In this document: positions 53,684 to 63,300 of the stretch, piece by piece
Numbering within the stretch: position 1 is the first letter of the stretch
How the letters are laid out: every line of letters begins with the position of its first letter
NCBI GenBank assembly: GCA_910584945.1
Contig: CAJUDY010000009.1
Span: forward strand, 1-64,000
Reading direction: 5' to 3'
Origin: an uncultured Lachnospiraceae bacterium
GTDB lineage: Bacteria > Bacillota > Clostridia > Lachnospirales > Lachnospiraceae
DNA length: 64,000 nucleotides
The notes under the pieces: generated by a model
Database searches by the model: none
What the model saw: the letters and a program-made list of their open reading frames with translations, nothing else
What the model was told of the DNA's origin: nothing
Translations under genes and position numbers: made by a program

Positions 53684-54601
53684 TCATTCTTGGTATTCAA
53701 GATATCCCGAACACTCCGGACGCCCGTCAGGCTCTGCAATTCCTTCCAGACCCCGCTCGCGCTTAGTGAAGGGACACAGCGGTACTAAGTTCGTGCGGCG
53801 CGTACCGCTTGCACTCACTAAGTGCCGGTGCCCTTCAATGGGTCTTGCAGGAACAGCAGAGCCTGACGGGCTGGTATCTGGCCTGCCGATTAATGATCGG
53901 ACCCCTATTGATGGGAGGGTAAACAGGATCAGGATGAGGAGGCAGGTTCCTCCAACCAGAACAGCATATCCCAAAAAGGTCCGGCTGTCTTGACGGTGAA
54001 GTACAAGGAGGTTCACAGCGGGGAGCAGCAGGACGACCAGAAAATACCAGAATACCGGTGCAAGAACATTTCTCCTGGAACCGGGACGGATCAGATATTC
54101 TGTCAGCCTGTATAAAAACAACAAAGAACCAAAGTAGACGAAGACTCCGATGACTGTATGAAGTCTCTCTGCTGTCAGACAGCCGGGCAGGAGTCCCGTC
54201 TCCATAAGTAGCGGCGGCAGGTCGATGGACAGGGAGATCCGGACGCCGTTGACAAATACGGTGTACACATATGCCAAAACCGGACTGCTTACAGTCCAGA
54301 GGACTCTCTTTTTCCCGGTGCCCATATCGTGCAGAAAGGAAAAAAGCAGCATCCCCCCAGCGATGATCAGAAACTGTACGCCGGAGCAGGAGGGAGCGAT
54401 GAGGAATCGGAGGGAGTGGTTCACATACCCGGCCCCCGGCAGCCAGGCGAAGGCGTGACCGCTCAGGACCCGCACCCACCCTGCCACAGGGGCCAGTATC
54501 CAGCGCAGGCCGTCGCTGTCCGCCTGACTGTAATAATACCTGAGCCCCGCCATCCACACGCATCCGACTACATAGTAAATACCACAGATTTTACTTTTCA
54601 T
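53684..54601 (-). CDS. xrtK: Exosortase K-type transpeptidase
   Basis: ATG 54601 overlaps the stop of the VIT-vWA gene (ATGA). The 305-residue membrane protein has about seven to eight helices. The exosortase triad is visible: Cys72 (APSCSGVQF), Arg121 (VNGVRISLSID) and His148 (AERLHTVIGVF). Exosortases cleave a C-terminal sorting signal of secreted proteins at the membrane. The coupled upstream gene has such a C-terminus. The last 70 or so residues (after LPSIGVRSLIG) are hydrophilic, unlike the family, and are encoded by a palindromic element, so the natural end is probably lost or replaced. Assignment to XrtK rests on context and motif only. Confidence 0.8.
   Translation of the reverse strand: MKSKICGIYYVVGCVWMAGLRYYYSQADSDGLRWILAPVAGWVRVLSGHAFAWLPGAGYVNHSLRFLIAPSCSGVQFLIIAGGMLLFSFLHDMGTGKKRVLWTVSSPVLAYVYTVFVNGVRISLSIDLPPLLMETGLLPGCLTAERLHTVIGVFVYFGSLLFLYRLTEYLIRPGSRRNVLAPVFWYFLVVLLLPAVNLLVLHRQDSRTFLGYAVLVGGTCLLILILFTLPSIGVRSLIGRPDTSPSGSAVPARPIEGHRHLVSASGTRRTNLVPLCPFTKRERGLEGIAEPDGRPECSGYLEYQE
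53722..53871. repeat. 150-bp palindromic element inside the exosortase 3' end
   Basis: GCCCGTCAGGCTCTGC (53722-53737) pairs perfectly with 53856-53871. The stem continues with 11 of 16 further pairs. Inside are AGCGGTAC/GTACCGCT (53778-53785, 53802-53809) and CTTAGTGA/TCACTAAG (53762-53769, 53815-53822). It resembles a REP- or MITE-like intergenic repeat. There is no transposase. Confidence 0.75.
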
Positions 54602-56598
54602 AAACAGCTTTTCCTTTTTTTCCAACACATGCCCACAGCCAGAATCAAAAGCGCCATCCCTGCCAGAACTCCTTCCTCCGGTTCCGCGCCGATCAGGTAA
54701 CCTCCCACGGAAAGACCGGACACCCCCTGGGGCAGCGGCGACGGCTGATCTACTTCCTCACTGTTTCCCTCCGGGTTGCGGACCGTGTCCAGAACCGCCA
54801 CAAAGGAGGTGTAGGGAGTCAACATACTGTAAGAAAGCCCGATGGATACAATCTCTTCTCTGGTCTGATCGTCCACGGTGGCGAAGCCGTAGGCTGTCAG
54901 TTCTTCCACTTTCTGCCTTGCCCAAAGGTAAGAGATGGCCTCATGGTCCCCGGAGAGCGCCGCCCCAGACACGTCGATCTTTTCCTCATAGTCTTTGTCT
55001 CCGGTCTTCCCCGTGATGCAGATGGTTCCTTCCAAGGCTCCTCTCCATTTACCCAGAAGGACGATGGGCTTTTGGGCGAACAAGGCCGGTAAGTTCGAAG
55101 TCCCCAGATCATAGGCATCAAATCCGTCAAAGGACACCTGAATGTCCGTCAGGAGCGGCGCTTCCATGTAGGTGCGGAAACGCTCCGCCGTCTCTTTCGT
55201 CTCTTCTTCCTCCGTCACCACGAAAGCCTCTCCCATCCCTGCCCTGGCGATGCCTTCCATCAAGGAACGGTTGACGGAACTTCCGATGCCGAAGGAGAAG
55301 AAGCTTGTCTCCTCCTGATGGTCTTTGATCATCCCGAAGATCTCCTCCTCGTCCGAGAGATATCCGTCGGTGATCACCACCACATTTCGGGCAAGTCCCT
55401 GAGGTCTGGGCGTATCAAGGGCGTCCGAAAGCGCCTGTGCAAGCTCCGTGCCCCCGCCGCCCTGCTGCAGGTCGATCAACTCCATCGCGCATCGAATGTT
55501 CTCTTCGCTGGCCTCCACAGACTGAAGGGACATCTCCGACACCAGATCCGAGAACAGGAACAGGTTAAAGCGGTCCGTACTTCTTAAGTTGCTCACCATG
55601 TTCTGGATCAGTTCTTTGGCAGTGTCTAAAGGATATCCGTTCATGGACCCGGACACGTCCAGAAGAAAGAGATATTCCCTGGGCACAATGTCCTCCGGTT
55701 CATACCGATCCGGCGGCTGCATGGTCAGCAGGAAATAATTCTCTTCCTCCCCTTCATAAAGCATCAGTCCGGAGCTTACATCCTCCCCGGTCATCCGATA
55801 CTCTAAGATGTAATCCCTGTCGCCCGCAAAACCTCCGCCATCCTTCAGCGTGATCTTTGCCTCGGAATTCTGTTTCCACTCCACATCGGTCTCATGGGTG
55901 CTGCAGACAAGGTCCTGAATGGGAACGCCAGCGGAAAGACTGACCGTAATGTCATAATCGCTGTCCGGAGCAACTCCTTCTTCCAGATACGGGGTTTCCA
56001 CCCAGTCGTCTGCCTCCGCTTCTTCCTCCTCCACTGCCCCCGCGTATCTGGGACCGACCACCGTGGGAAACACAAACTGATACGTCCCCTCTGAAGACTG
56101 GATCAGCTCCGTATAGTGCAGTTCGATGGAAACGATGTCCCCCGGCATGATGTTCGCCACGTCCATGGTAAAGACATTGGACCTTTTCTCTTCTAAAAGA
56201 GACGCGCTTTTCCCTTCGCTCTTTGCCTCTTCAAAGTCCTGCTTTGCCTCTTCCTTTTCTTTGATCACCGCCGTAACTTTCTGATCGCCGATCTGCATGG
56301 TCATCCCGTGGACCGACACTTTTGTGGAAGCCGGAAATACATAGCTGGCGTTGATCGGACGTTCTCCTTCATTGGCATAGGTCTGTGTTACAAAGGTTTC
56401 GGCAATGGTACCGTTGATGTTCGTCCGTACCTCGGTCCCCTTTAGGGGCAGACGGTCCACCGAAGGGTCCCCCTCCGAAATGAAAAAATAGGGAGCGAGG
56501 GTCACATCCTCATCCTTTTTCTCCTCCGCCGCACAGACAACTGGGCTATACAGGACAATCATACAGATTACCAGTAAAAAGCTTATTGTTCTTTTCAT
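54598..56598 (-). CDS. VIT and vWA domain surface protein, probable exosortase substrate
   Basis: This 666-residue protein has a signal peptide (MKRTISFLLVICMIVLYSP, cleavage near VCAAEE). A VIT domain follows (about residues 50-180: TFVTQTYANEGERPINASYVFP), then a vWA domain with intact MIDAS (FLLDVSGSMNGYP, VITDGYLSD). The C-terminus has a short GAEPEEG motif, one hydrophobic helix (VLAGMALLILAVGMCW) and a basic tail (KKRKSCL). This tripartite end looks like a sorting signal for the exosortase encoded next, with which it overlaps by one codon. Metal-dependent adhesion or protein binding at the cell surface is the likely role. Confidence 0.87.
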   Translation of the reverse strand: MKRTISFLLVICMIVLYSPVVCAAEEKKDEDVTLAPYFFISEGDPSVDRLPLKGTEVRTNINGTIAETFVTQTYANEGERPINASYVFPASTKVSVHGMTMQIGDQKVTAVIKEKEEAKQDFEEAKSEGKSASLLEEKRSNVFTMDVANIMPGDIVSIELHYTELIQSSEGTYQFVFPTVVGPRYAGAVEEEEAEADDWVETPYLEEGVAPDSDYDITVSLSAGVPIQDLVCSTHETDVEWKQNSEAKITLKDGGGFAGDRDYILEYRMTGEDVSSGLMLYEGEEENYFLLTMQPPDRYEPEDIVPREYLFLLDVSGSMNGYPLDTAKELIQNMVSNLRSTDRFNLFLFSDLVSEMSLQSVEASEENIRCAMELIDLQQGGGGTELAQALSDALDTPRPQGLARNVVVITDGYLSDEEEIFGMIKDHQEETSFFSFGIGSSVNRSLMEGIARAGMGEAFVVTEEEETKETAERFRTYMEAPLLTDIQVSFDGFDAYDLGTSNLPALFAQKPIVLLGKWRGALEGTICITGKTGDKDYEEKIDVSGAALSGDHEAISYLWARQKVEELTAYGFATVDDQTREEIVSIGLSYSMLTPYTSFVAVLDTVRNPEGNSEEVDQPSPLPQGVSGLSVGGYLIGAEPEEGVLAGMALLILAVGMCWKKRKSCL

Positions 56599-56704
56599 GA
56601 TGCACCTCTTTTCGGTCAGTATACGAGTGTTTTTCTTTCTCTACAGGATAACGGACCGGCGCATCAGAAGAACATCAAAAGCACATCAAACATGCATCAT
56701 TTTC

Positions 56705-56759
56705 GGACAGCAGGACAGCCTGCAAAGTCTCCTCTGCAGGCCGCCTTTGTTCTGTCCGG
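56705..56759 (-). other. Hairpin between the collagen-like gene and the vWA gene
   Basis: CGGACAG/CTGTCCG (outer) and GCCTGCA/TGCAGGC (inner) form a nested hairpin directly after the collagen-like stop. There is no T run, so factor-independent termination is doubtful. Confidence 0.5.
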
Positions 56760-56760
56760 A

Positions 56761-58044
56761 TCAGGTAGCCAGAAGTCCGGCTGCCCGAAGATTGGCCAGA
56801 AGGGTATTAAATTGTGTCAAAAGTGTCAACTGGGTCGCATCCGCTACCGCCGCGGCGGGCGTGACGGTTCCGGCAGGACCCGTGGCTCCGGTGGGGCCCG
56901 TCGGACCAGCGACTCCGGCAGGACCCGTGGCTCCGGTGGGACCCGTCGGACCAGCGACTCCGGCAGGACCCGTGACTCCCGCAGGACCCGCAGCTCCCGC
57001 AGGACCCGCAGGCCCGGTCGCTCCGGTGGGACCGACTGCTCCGGCGATCCCGGCAGGGCCTGTGGGGCCGACGGCTCCGGCAGGACCGGCAGCTCCGGCA
57101 GGACCCGTGGCTCCGGTGGAGCCCATGGGACCCGTCACTCCAGGGGGTCCTGCAGGTCCCGTGGGGCCGGCAGGTCCGGTGGCTCCGGTAGCTCCGACCG
57201 CTCCGGCGGGACCCGTAGCTCCGGTTACCCCGGCAGAACCCGTGGGACCGGTAGGGCCAATCGGACCCTGGACTCCCTGCAGGCCCTGAGGACCCTGGGG
57301 ACCCGTGGGACCGATCTCACCTGCGGTTCCCGTAGGACCGGCAGGACCGGTGACTCCGGCGGGACCCTGGATTCCCTGCAGACCCTGAGGACCGGTCGGT
57401 CCCATGGGACCCGTGGGGCCCATCTCGCCTGCCGCTCCCGTGGGACCGGACGGGCCGATGGCTCCGGCGGGACCCTGGATTCCCTGCAGGCCCTGAGCGC
57501 CGGTGGGACCCATAGGGCCGGTCGGGCCCGTCTCGCCTGCTGCTCCCTGAGGACCGGCAGGACCCGTAGGACCAGTCATACCGACTCCAGCAGGACCCGT
57601 GGGACCCTGCGGGCCCTGAATTCCCTGCAGACCCTGAGGACCGGCGGGACCCGTGGGACCCATCGCACCCGGGTTACCCTGGACTCCCTGCAGACCCTGG
57701 GGACCGGTGGGGCCCATAGAACCCTGCGGACCCGTTGGTCCCGGAACACCCGGAATTCCCCCTGGACCGGTGGGGCCGGTGGGACCGATCACGCCCGCCG
57801 GTCCCGGAACACCCTGGGGCCCCTGCGGACCTTCCGGCCCCTGGGGACCTGCCAGCCCTCCCGGACCCATGGGGCCCTGAGGGCCGGTCGGTCCCGGACA
57901 TCCTCTCGGACCCTGAGGACCTGCCGGTCCCGGACACCCTCTCGGGCCCTGGGGACCGGTTGGTCCCGGACAACATCTTCCATTCTGCTGTCCCTGACAA
58001 TGACAGGAATTATTCTCATAATTCCTTCCAAAAAAATCCATCAT
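56761..58044 (-). CDS. Collagen-like Gly-X-Y repeat protein
   Basis: This 427-residue protein follows AAGGAG. A short Cys-rich N-terminus (NNSCHCQGQQNGRCCPGP) leads into roughly 120 Gly-X-Y triplets (GPTGPQGPRGCPGPAGPQGP), rich in Pro at X and Thr, Ala or Gln at Y. A non-collagen C-terminal segment follows (VADATQLTLLTQFNTLLANL). This layout is like BclA-type exosporium or surface filament proteins, which form triple helices. No classical signal peptide is seen. Thr at Y is a known glycosylation position, and a glycosyltransferase gene lies immediately upstream. Confidence 0.9.
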   Translation of the reverse strand: MMDFFGRNYENNSCHCQGQQNGRCCPGPTGPQGPRGCPGPAGPQGPRGCPGPTGPQGPMGPGGLAGPQGPEGPQGPQGVPGPAGVIGPTGPTGPGGIPGVPGPTGPQGSMGPTGPQGLQGVQGNPGAMGPTGPAGPQGLQGIQGPQGPTGPAGVGMTGPTGPAGPQGAAGETGPTGPMGPTGAQGLQGIQGPAGAIGPSGPTGAAGEMGPTGPMGPTGPQGLQGIQGPAGVTGPAGPTGTAGEIGPTGPQGPQGLQGVQGPIGPTGPTGSAGVTGATGPAGAVGATGATGPAGPTGPAGPPGVTGPMGSTGATGPAGAAGPAGAVGPTGPAGIAGAVGPTGATGPAGPAGAAGPAGVTGPAGVAGPTGPTGATGPAGVAGPTGPTGATGPAGTVTPAAAVADATQLTLLTQFNTLLANLRAAGLLAT

Positions 58045-58106
58045 CCTTCGTCTCCTTATAAGTCTGTCTTCACTACATAGATTATGCAGATCGTCCCAGA
58101 GCGTTC

Positions 58107-59177
58107 TTATTCCATATTGTGAAAATATTCTTCATTTTTCAAGTATTCTCTGCCGTAAGGTTTGTAGTTTCCTGCCATTTTATGGCACACATACGCTTTT
58201 TCCATTTCCCCCATCTGACTGTAGCAGACCGAAAGCTGGACACAGGGAATATATCCGTAGCACTCCTCCTGCACAAAACCGCCCCCCTGGTCTCTCCTGC
58301 GGGCGCGAAGAGCCGCCTCATACCAGAATGCCGCCTGCTCAAAGTCTCTGCGGTCCGCATAGTGCTTTCCCAGGTCGCAGCACAGTTCACCGCCCGGCGC
58401 ACGGTACATAAGCCCCCGGTACAGATACTGAAGTGCCTTTTCTTCTTTTCCAAGCGCATAGAGACAGTAGGAAGCAAACCTGCAGGCCTCCACCTGATTT
58501 TCCAAAAATCCATCTTTTCTGTCCAAAAAAAACAGGAAGCATCCCACTGCTTCCTCGTACCTTCCATGATAATACAGTTCCCTCCCATAGTAGAACAGAT
58601 CCCGCGCCGAAAGGACCTCCCCTTCCGTCCGCATCCGTTCATAGATCTTTAAATTCCGGTCTCCATAGATCTTCTTCCGGCTGCGATGCTCCACCCGGAT
58701 GTCCAGATACTCCACGTTTCCATGCACTTCCATAGCCTCATGTACCCGTCCCTTCCACCGGAATCCCCGGTCGCGCCGCACCAGCCGCTCCCGATAGTAG
58801 CAGAAGGTCTCCCTCCCCTCTTCATCCATTCCCGCCGCGTATTTCATCATCACCGCGTCCGCACTGCCGTCCGCCTGCTCCTTCCAGGCAATCAGGCGGT
58901 CCCGCTCCCCCTTTGTCATCACATCGTCTGCGTCCAGCCACATGCAGTAATCCATCCCGGCCCGGGAAAAGGATGCGTTCCTCGCCGCCGCAAAATCATC
59001 GATCCACGGAAAGTCATACACCTTCTCCGTGTAGAGCGACGCGATTTCCTTCGTCCGGTCCAGAGAACCGGTATCCACGATCACCATCTCGTCCACCGCC
59101 TCCCTCACCGAATCAAGACACCGGGCCAGCACCGCCTCTTCGTCGCGCACAATCATACATAAACTGATCGTAACCAT
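58107..59177 (-). CDS. Family 2 glycosyltransferase with C-terminal helical repeats
   Basis: This 356-residue protein has a GT-A domain (about residues 1-190) with SLCMIVRDEEAVLARCLDSV, VDTGSLDRT and the metal-binding CMWLDADDVM. The C-terminal half is TPR-like (DLFYYGRELYYHGRYEEAVGCF, LGKHYADRRDFEQAAFWYEAAL). This resembles SunS/ThuS-type and other peptide or protein glycosyltransferases. The collagen-like gene 62 bp downstream is a plausible acceptor, as is the leucine-rich protein. Acceptor choice is inference. Confidence 0.85.
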   Translation of the reverse strand: MVTISLCMIVRDEEAVLARCLDSVREAVDEMVIVDTGSLDRTKEIASLYTEKVYDFPWIDDFAAARNASFSRAGMDYCMWLDADDVMTKGERDRLIAWKEQADGSADAVMMKYAAGMDEEGRETFCYYRERLVRRDRGFRWKGRVHEAMEVHGNVEYLDIRVEHRSRKKIYGDRNLKIYERMRTEGEVLSARDLFYYGRELYYHGRYEEAVGCFLFFLDRKDGFLENQVEACRFASYCLYALGKEEKALQYLYRGLMYRAPGGELCCDLGKHYADRRDFEQAAFWYEAALRARRRDQGGGFVQEECYGYIPCVQLSVCYSQMGEMEKAYVCHKMAGNYKPYGREYLKNEEYFHNME

Positions 59178-59241
59178 CTCTTTTTTCCTTGTGTGTTGAG
59201 GTTTCTTTTATATGTATGCCGCAGAGGGATGGAAAATGCTT

Positions 59242-60303
59242 TTACAATAAACGCAAAAGCCCCCGCACCTTCTGCATCTCATCGGGTATCCGAATCTTCC
59301 TTGGGCACTCTTCGAGGCAGGACATCCGGGTGCAGCTTTTGCAGTGAGCGGCGCTTTCCTCGATTCCCATCTGAAGCTTCCGAAGAGCCCAGTAGTCTTT
59401 TCCCATGAAATAATACTGATACTGCCGGAAGACCGTGTGGATCTCGGTTCCATAGGGACAATGGCATCTCTGGCAGCGGTCGCAGGGAATCGGCGTGTAC
59501 GTTTTCTCCAGCACTGACAGGACTTCTTCAAAAGACAGCGGCGCTTCCCCGGCTTCCGCACCTCGTTCCATGGCGATCCTTACCTGTTCTTCGGTGCCGA
59601 CACCGACCAGGGCGCAGGACACCGGATAGGACAGCACCCCGCCAATCAGCGTCTCTGCCGAAAAATAGGCCGGAAGGAGCCCCGCCGCGTAGACCTTGTT
59701 GACCAGGAATCCCTTCTCCCGGAAGGTGTCTTCCTTCCCGATCCGTTCCAGCATCCCCCGTTCTAAAAGATTGCCGCTTCCCTGCAGGACGTCCACCCGG
59801 CAGTCCCTCGCCCCCCGAAGCAGCGTATCATAATAGTGGGACGCAATCCCCGCAAAGCGAATCCGTCCCTCCTCCTTAAGCTCCGACAAAGCGTCCAGAG
59901 CGCCGCCCGCCCGAAACACTTCCTCCTCGTGCTCCCCATCCACTTGATGGACAAAATAAAGATCCGCGTACGTCCCAAGATTCTCACAGGACGTCTCCAC
60001 CGCCCGGTAGATCTCGTTGCCGTCAAAAAACCGCGCCTTGTCCGAGAGAATCAGCCGCTCTCGTCCCACCCGGGCGGCAAACTTTCCAAGCTTTAGCTCT
60101 GCGTCCCCGTACTCCGGCACAATCGCCGTATCAAAAAGATTGCACCCGAGCCGAAACGCCGCCTCCATCACCCAAAGCGCCTCTTCCTCCTCCAGATTAT
60201 AATAATCCGGAAGCACCGGCACACTCCCTTTGAGCACCGGAATCGTCCCAAACCCCACTTCTGACACCCAAACTCCCGTCTTTCCTAACCTTCGATAACG
60301 CAC
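59242..60303 (-). CDS. Aldo/keto reductase with C-terminal 4Fe-4S cysteines
   Basis: It starts at GTG behind GAGGAG. The AKR barrel (about residues 1-260) keeps catalytic Asp/Tyr (NLFDTAIVPEYGD), Lys (ILSDKARF) and His (YFVHQVD). The C-terminal 90 residues have two cysteine groups, CDRCQRCHCPYG and CKSCTRMSCLEEC, suggesting iron-sulfur clusters. This combination occurs in anaerobes and may couple ferredoxin to carbonyl reduction. The substrate is unknown. The gene follows the leucine-rich protein by 12 bp. Confidence 0.88.
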   Translation of the reverse strand: MRYRRLGKTGVWVSEVGFGTIPVLKGSVPVLPDYYNLEEEEALWVMEAAFRLGCNLFDTAIVPEYGDAELKLGKFAARVGRERLILSDKARFFDGNEIYRAVETSCENLGTYADLYFVHQVDGEHEEEVFRAGGALDALSELKEEGRIRFAGIASHYYDTLLRGARDCRVDVLQGSGNLLERGMLERIGKEDTFREKGFLVNKVYAAGLLPAYFSAETLIGGVLSYPVSCALVGVGTEEQVRIAMERGAEAGEAPLSFEEVLSVLEKTYTPIPCDRCQRCHCPYGTEIHTVFRQYQYYFMGKDYWALRKLQMGIEESAAHCKSCTRMSCLEECPRKIRIPDEMQKVRGLLRLL

Positions 60304-60315
60304 AACTTTCTCCTC

Positions 60316-63300
60316 TCAGACTCTCCCGCACCCCACAAACGCCCGCTCCTCCACCACAACCCCCTCCGGCACTTCCACCCTGCTAAGTCCCTTACAGAAC
60401 CCAAAGGCCTCCTTCCCGATCCGCTTCACTGTAGAAGGAATCCGAATCTCCGCAAGACTGTGGCACCGATAAAATGCCCGCTCCGGGATCTCCCGAAGCC
60501 CTTCCGGAAGCACGATCTCCCGAAGAGCCGTACAGTGCTCAAAGGCCCTGATTCCCAGCTCCTGAAACGCTTCCGAAAGCTCTATCCGCCGAAGACTGCC
60601 GCAGCCCGAGAACGCCATGGCCTCAATCCGCTCCACCGAAAAGGTGCCGGACACCTCCCGAAGCCATTTGCACCCGGCGAAAGCCCTTTTCCCGATCACC
60701 CGCAGCGACTCCGGAAAGATCACCTCCGTCAGAAGGTTGCCGTCCTCAAAAGCGCCCTCGCCGATGGCCGTGATCCCGTCCGCCAGAAGCAGTCTGGAAA
60801 GATTGCCCGTGCACTCGACAAGCGTCCCGTCCGATTCGGTCTTGAAGCAGTTCAGACGGTCCGTCACCGCCTGCCTGGCCAGAGGCGGCAGTTCCCGCTC
60901 CCGATCCTTTAAGCCGGTAAACGTCACCTTTGTCCCGTCCGGAAGCGTCATCTCTTTTAAGAAAATACAGTTCCGGAACGCATACTCCGCCACCCGCACC
61001 CGGTCAGACAGAAAACAAATCTTCTCAATCCCCAGCCCTCCGGCAAAGGCCCAGCCGCAGATGAATCGGATCCCCTCCGGGACCACCACCTCGCCCTGAC
61101 ATCCGGAGCCGTCCAGCAGCATCTGACGGACCGTCACCAGAGGAGACTGTTTTCTCTGCTCTTCCATCCAGGCCGTCCCATGGAAGGCTCTGGCTCCGAT
61201 CTCCTCCACGCTTTCCGGAATCTCCACCTCCTGAAGCATCAGAACGTCCCGGAACACTTCCGCCTCAATCCGCCGGATGTCATAAGGGATCTTCACCTTT
61301 CTCCCCGCTCCCCGATAGCTTTTTAGAATTTTTTCTTCTTTCACCTGAAAGCAGGACAACGCGCTGAAGAACAGCTGCCGAACCATCTCTGGAAACCGCT
61401 CTGACAGAAGATCTCCGTAACCGGTGAATTCCCATCCTGTCCCCTGTATCCACACCCTTTGAAGGGCGGTACAGCCGGAAAAGGCATATTCCAAAAGCCG
61501 GATATGCTCCCCGATCAGGCAGATCTCACAGAGGTTCCCACAATCCTCAAAAGCGTGGGCTTCCACACAGGCCCCTTCTCTTAACTCCACCCGGGTTAGA
61601 TGATCGCAGTCCTCATAGGCATATCTTCCAATCCGGCGAAGCTTCCCGTGATCAAAGCATTCCAGCTTTCGACAGCCGCAGAAGCTTCGTTCCCCCGCAG
61701 TCTCCGCCAGTCCGCAAATACAGCGCAGAAGCAGACCGCAGCCTTCCAGAAGATGGGGCGCCAGATCTTTCACATTCGGAAATTCCGCCTCCTCAAGAGA
61801 GGTGCAGAAGGCAAAAGCCCCCTCTCCCACCTCTCCTGCTCCGGTCCTGATCCTTTTCAGAGCGCAGCATTTTTCAAAAGCCCGATCCTCGATCCGGAAA
61901 AGCCCCTCCGGCAGTTCCGCCTCCAGAAGGCCGCTGCAGCCAAAGAACGCTCCCTCTCCGATCCGTGTCAGGCTCTCCGGAAAGATCACTTTCTGCACCC
62001 GCCGGTTTCCGGCGAACGCATAAGGCCCGATCCCCGTGATCCCTTCCGGCAGTTTCACCGTTCCTTCGCAGCTTCCGCCGGACACCGCCACCCGGCCTAT
62101 GATCAGCGGCCCATGATCCGAGACACTCCAATAACCGGTATCCTCCAGCGCCCGCTCTCCCATCCACAGCTCCATGGATACCGGATATTTTTCTAAAGAA
62201 ATGCAGCCCGCAAAGGCCTCCTTTCCCATCTCTTTCACTTCCGAAAGCTCCATACGGCGCAGCTTCTGACAGCGGTAGAAGGCCCGTTCTCCCACACTCT
62301 GCCAAATATCCTGCGCTCCTTTGTCCACCGCCTGGAGTCGGACACATCCGCTGAACACCTCCGGCTCCACATGAGAAAGCCCCGAAGGCCAGCTCACCTG
62401 TCGAAGATTGGTGCAGCCCTTAAAAGCCGCTTTTCCAATCCACCGAACCTGCTTTGGCAAACCGATTTCCTCCGCCTTTTGATTGCCGTAGAAAGCGCCC
62501 CCCGCCACGATCCGGTACCCGGAGGAAAGAGTGATCTCTCCTTCCAGCTCCCGCCCGTCCCAGAAGATCTCGCCCGTTTCCTCTCCCTCCCGAAACTTAC
62601 GAAGCCACTCGGAGAGAAACGGCGTCTCCTCCCACGCATTCCTCCCAGCGGACCGAAGGGTCTTTGGCAAAGATACCCTGGTAAGCGCCGTGCAGCCCCA
62701 GGCCAGCCGGTCCGGCACATGCTCCACTCCCTCTTTCAGCACCAGGGTTCTCAGCTTTTTACAGTCGCCGAACACCTCCTGGCCAAAACGACTGCCATCA
62801 GAACCGATCGCCGCCCTTTTCACACCGCTCTGTGCAAAGGCCAGATCCTCCACCTGGACGGTTTTTTCCGGAATGCTGATCTCTTTTAACCCGCCGCAGC
62901 CAAAAAAGGCCATGGACCCGACGGTCTCAACACTTTCCGGAAGCGACAGTTCCCGAAGAGCCGAACACTTATAAAAAGCCTGCTCCCCGATCTCCCGAAG
63001 CGGTCCTTCAAAGGTCACTTCCCTCAGTACTTTACAGTGCTTGAAGGTCTCCGGCTCCACTTTTGCCACCTGCCCCGGCAGACGCACGCGGATCAATTTG
63101 ACACAATTCATGAAAGCACCAACGCCAATCCGCAGCATTTTTTCCGGTAATACAACCGTCTGCAAAAGCAGACAGTCCCGAAAGGCATACGCGCCAATCT
63201 CCCGAAGGCTCTCGGGCAGAATGACCCGGTCAATTGCTTCGTTGCCCGCGAAGGCCTCCTCCGCAATCCGCTCAATTCCCTCCGGAACCACCACCCGGGA

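Noticed and set aside
56692..58080. Plus-strand Arg/Gly/Ser-rich frame opposite the collagen-like gene
   Set aside because: It arises from the periodic GGNCCN codons of the Gly-X-Y repeats. The minus strand has the ribosome site and family architecture.
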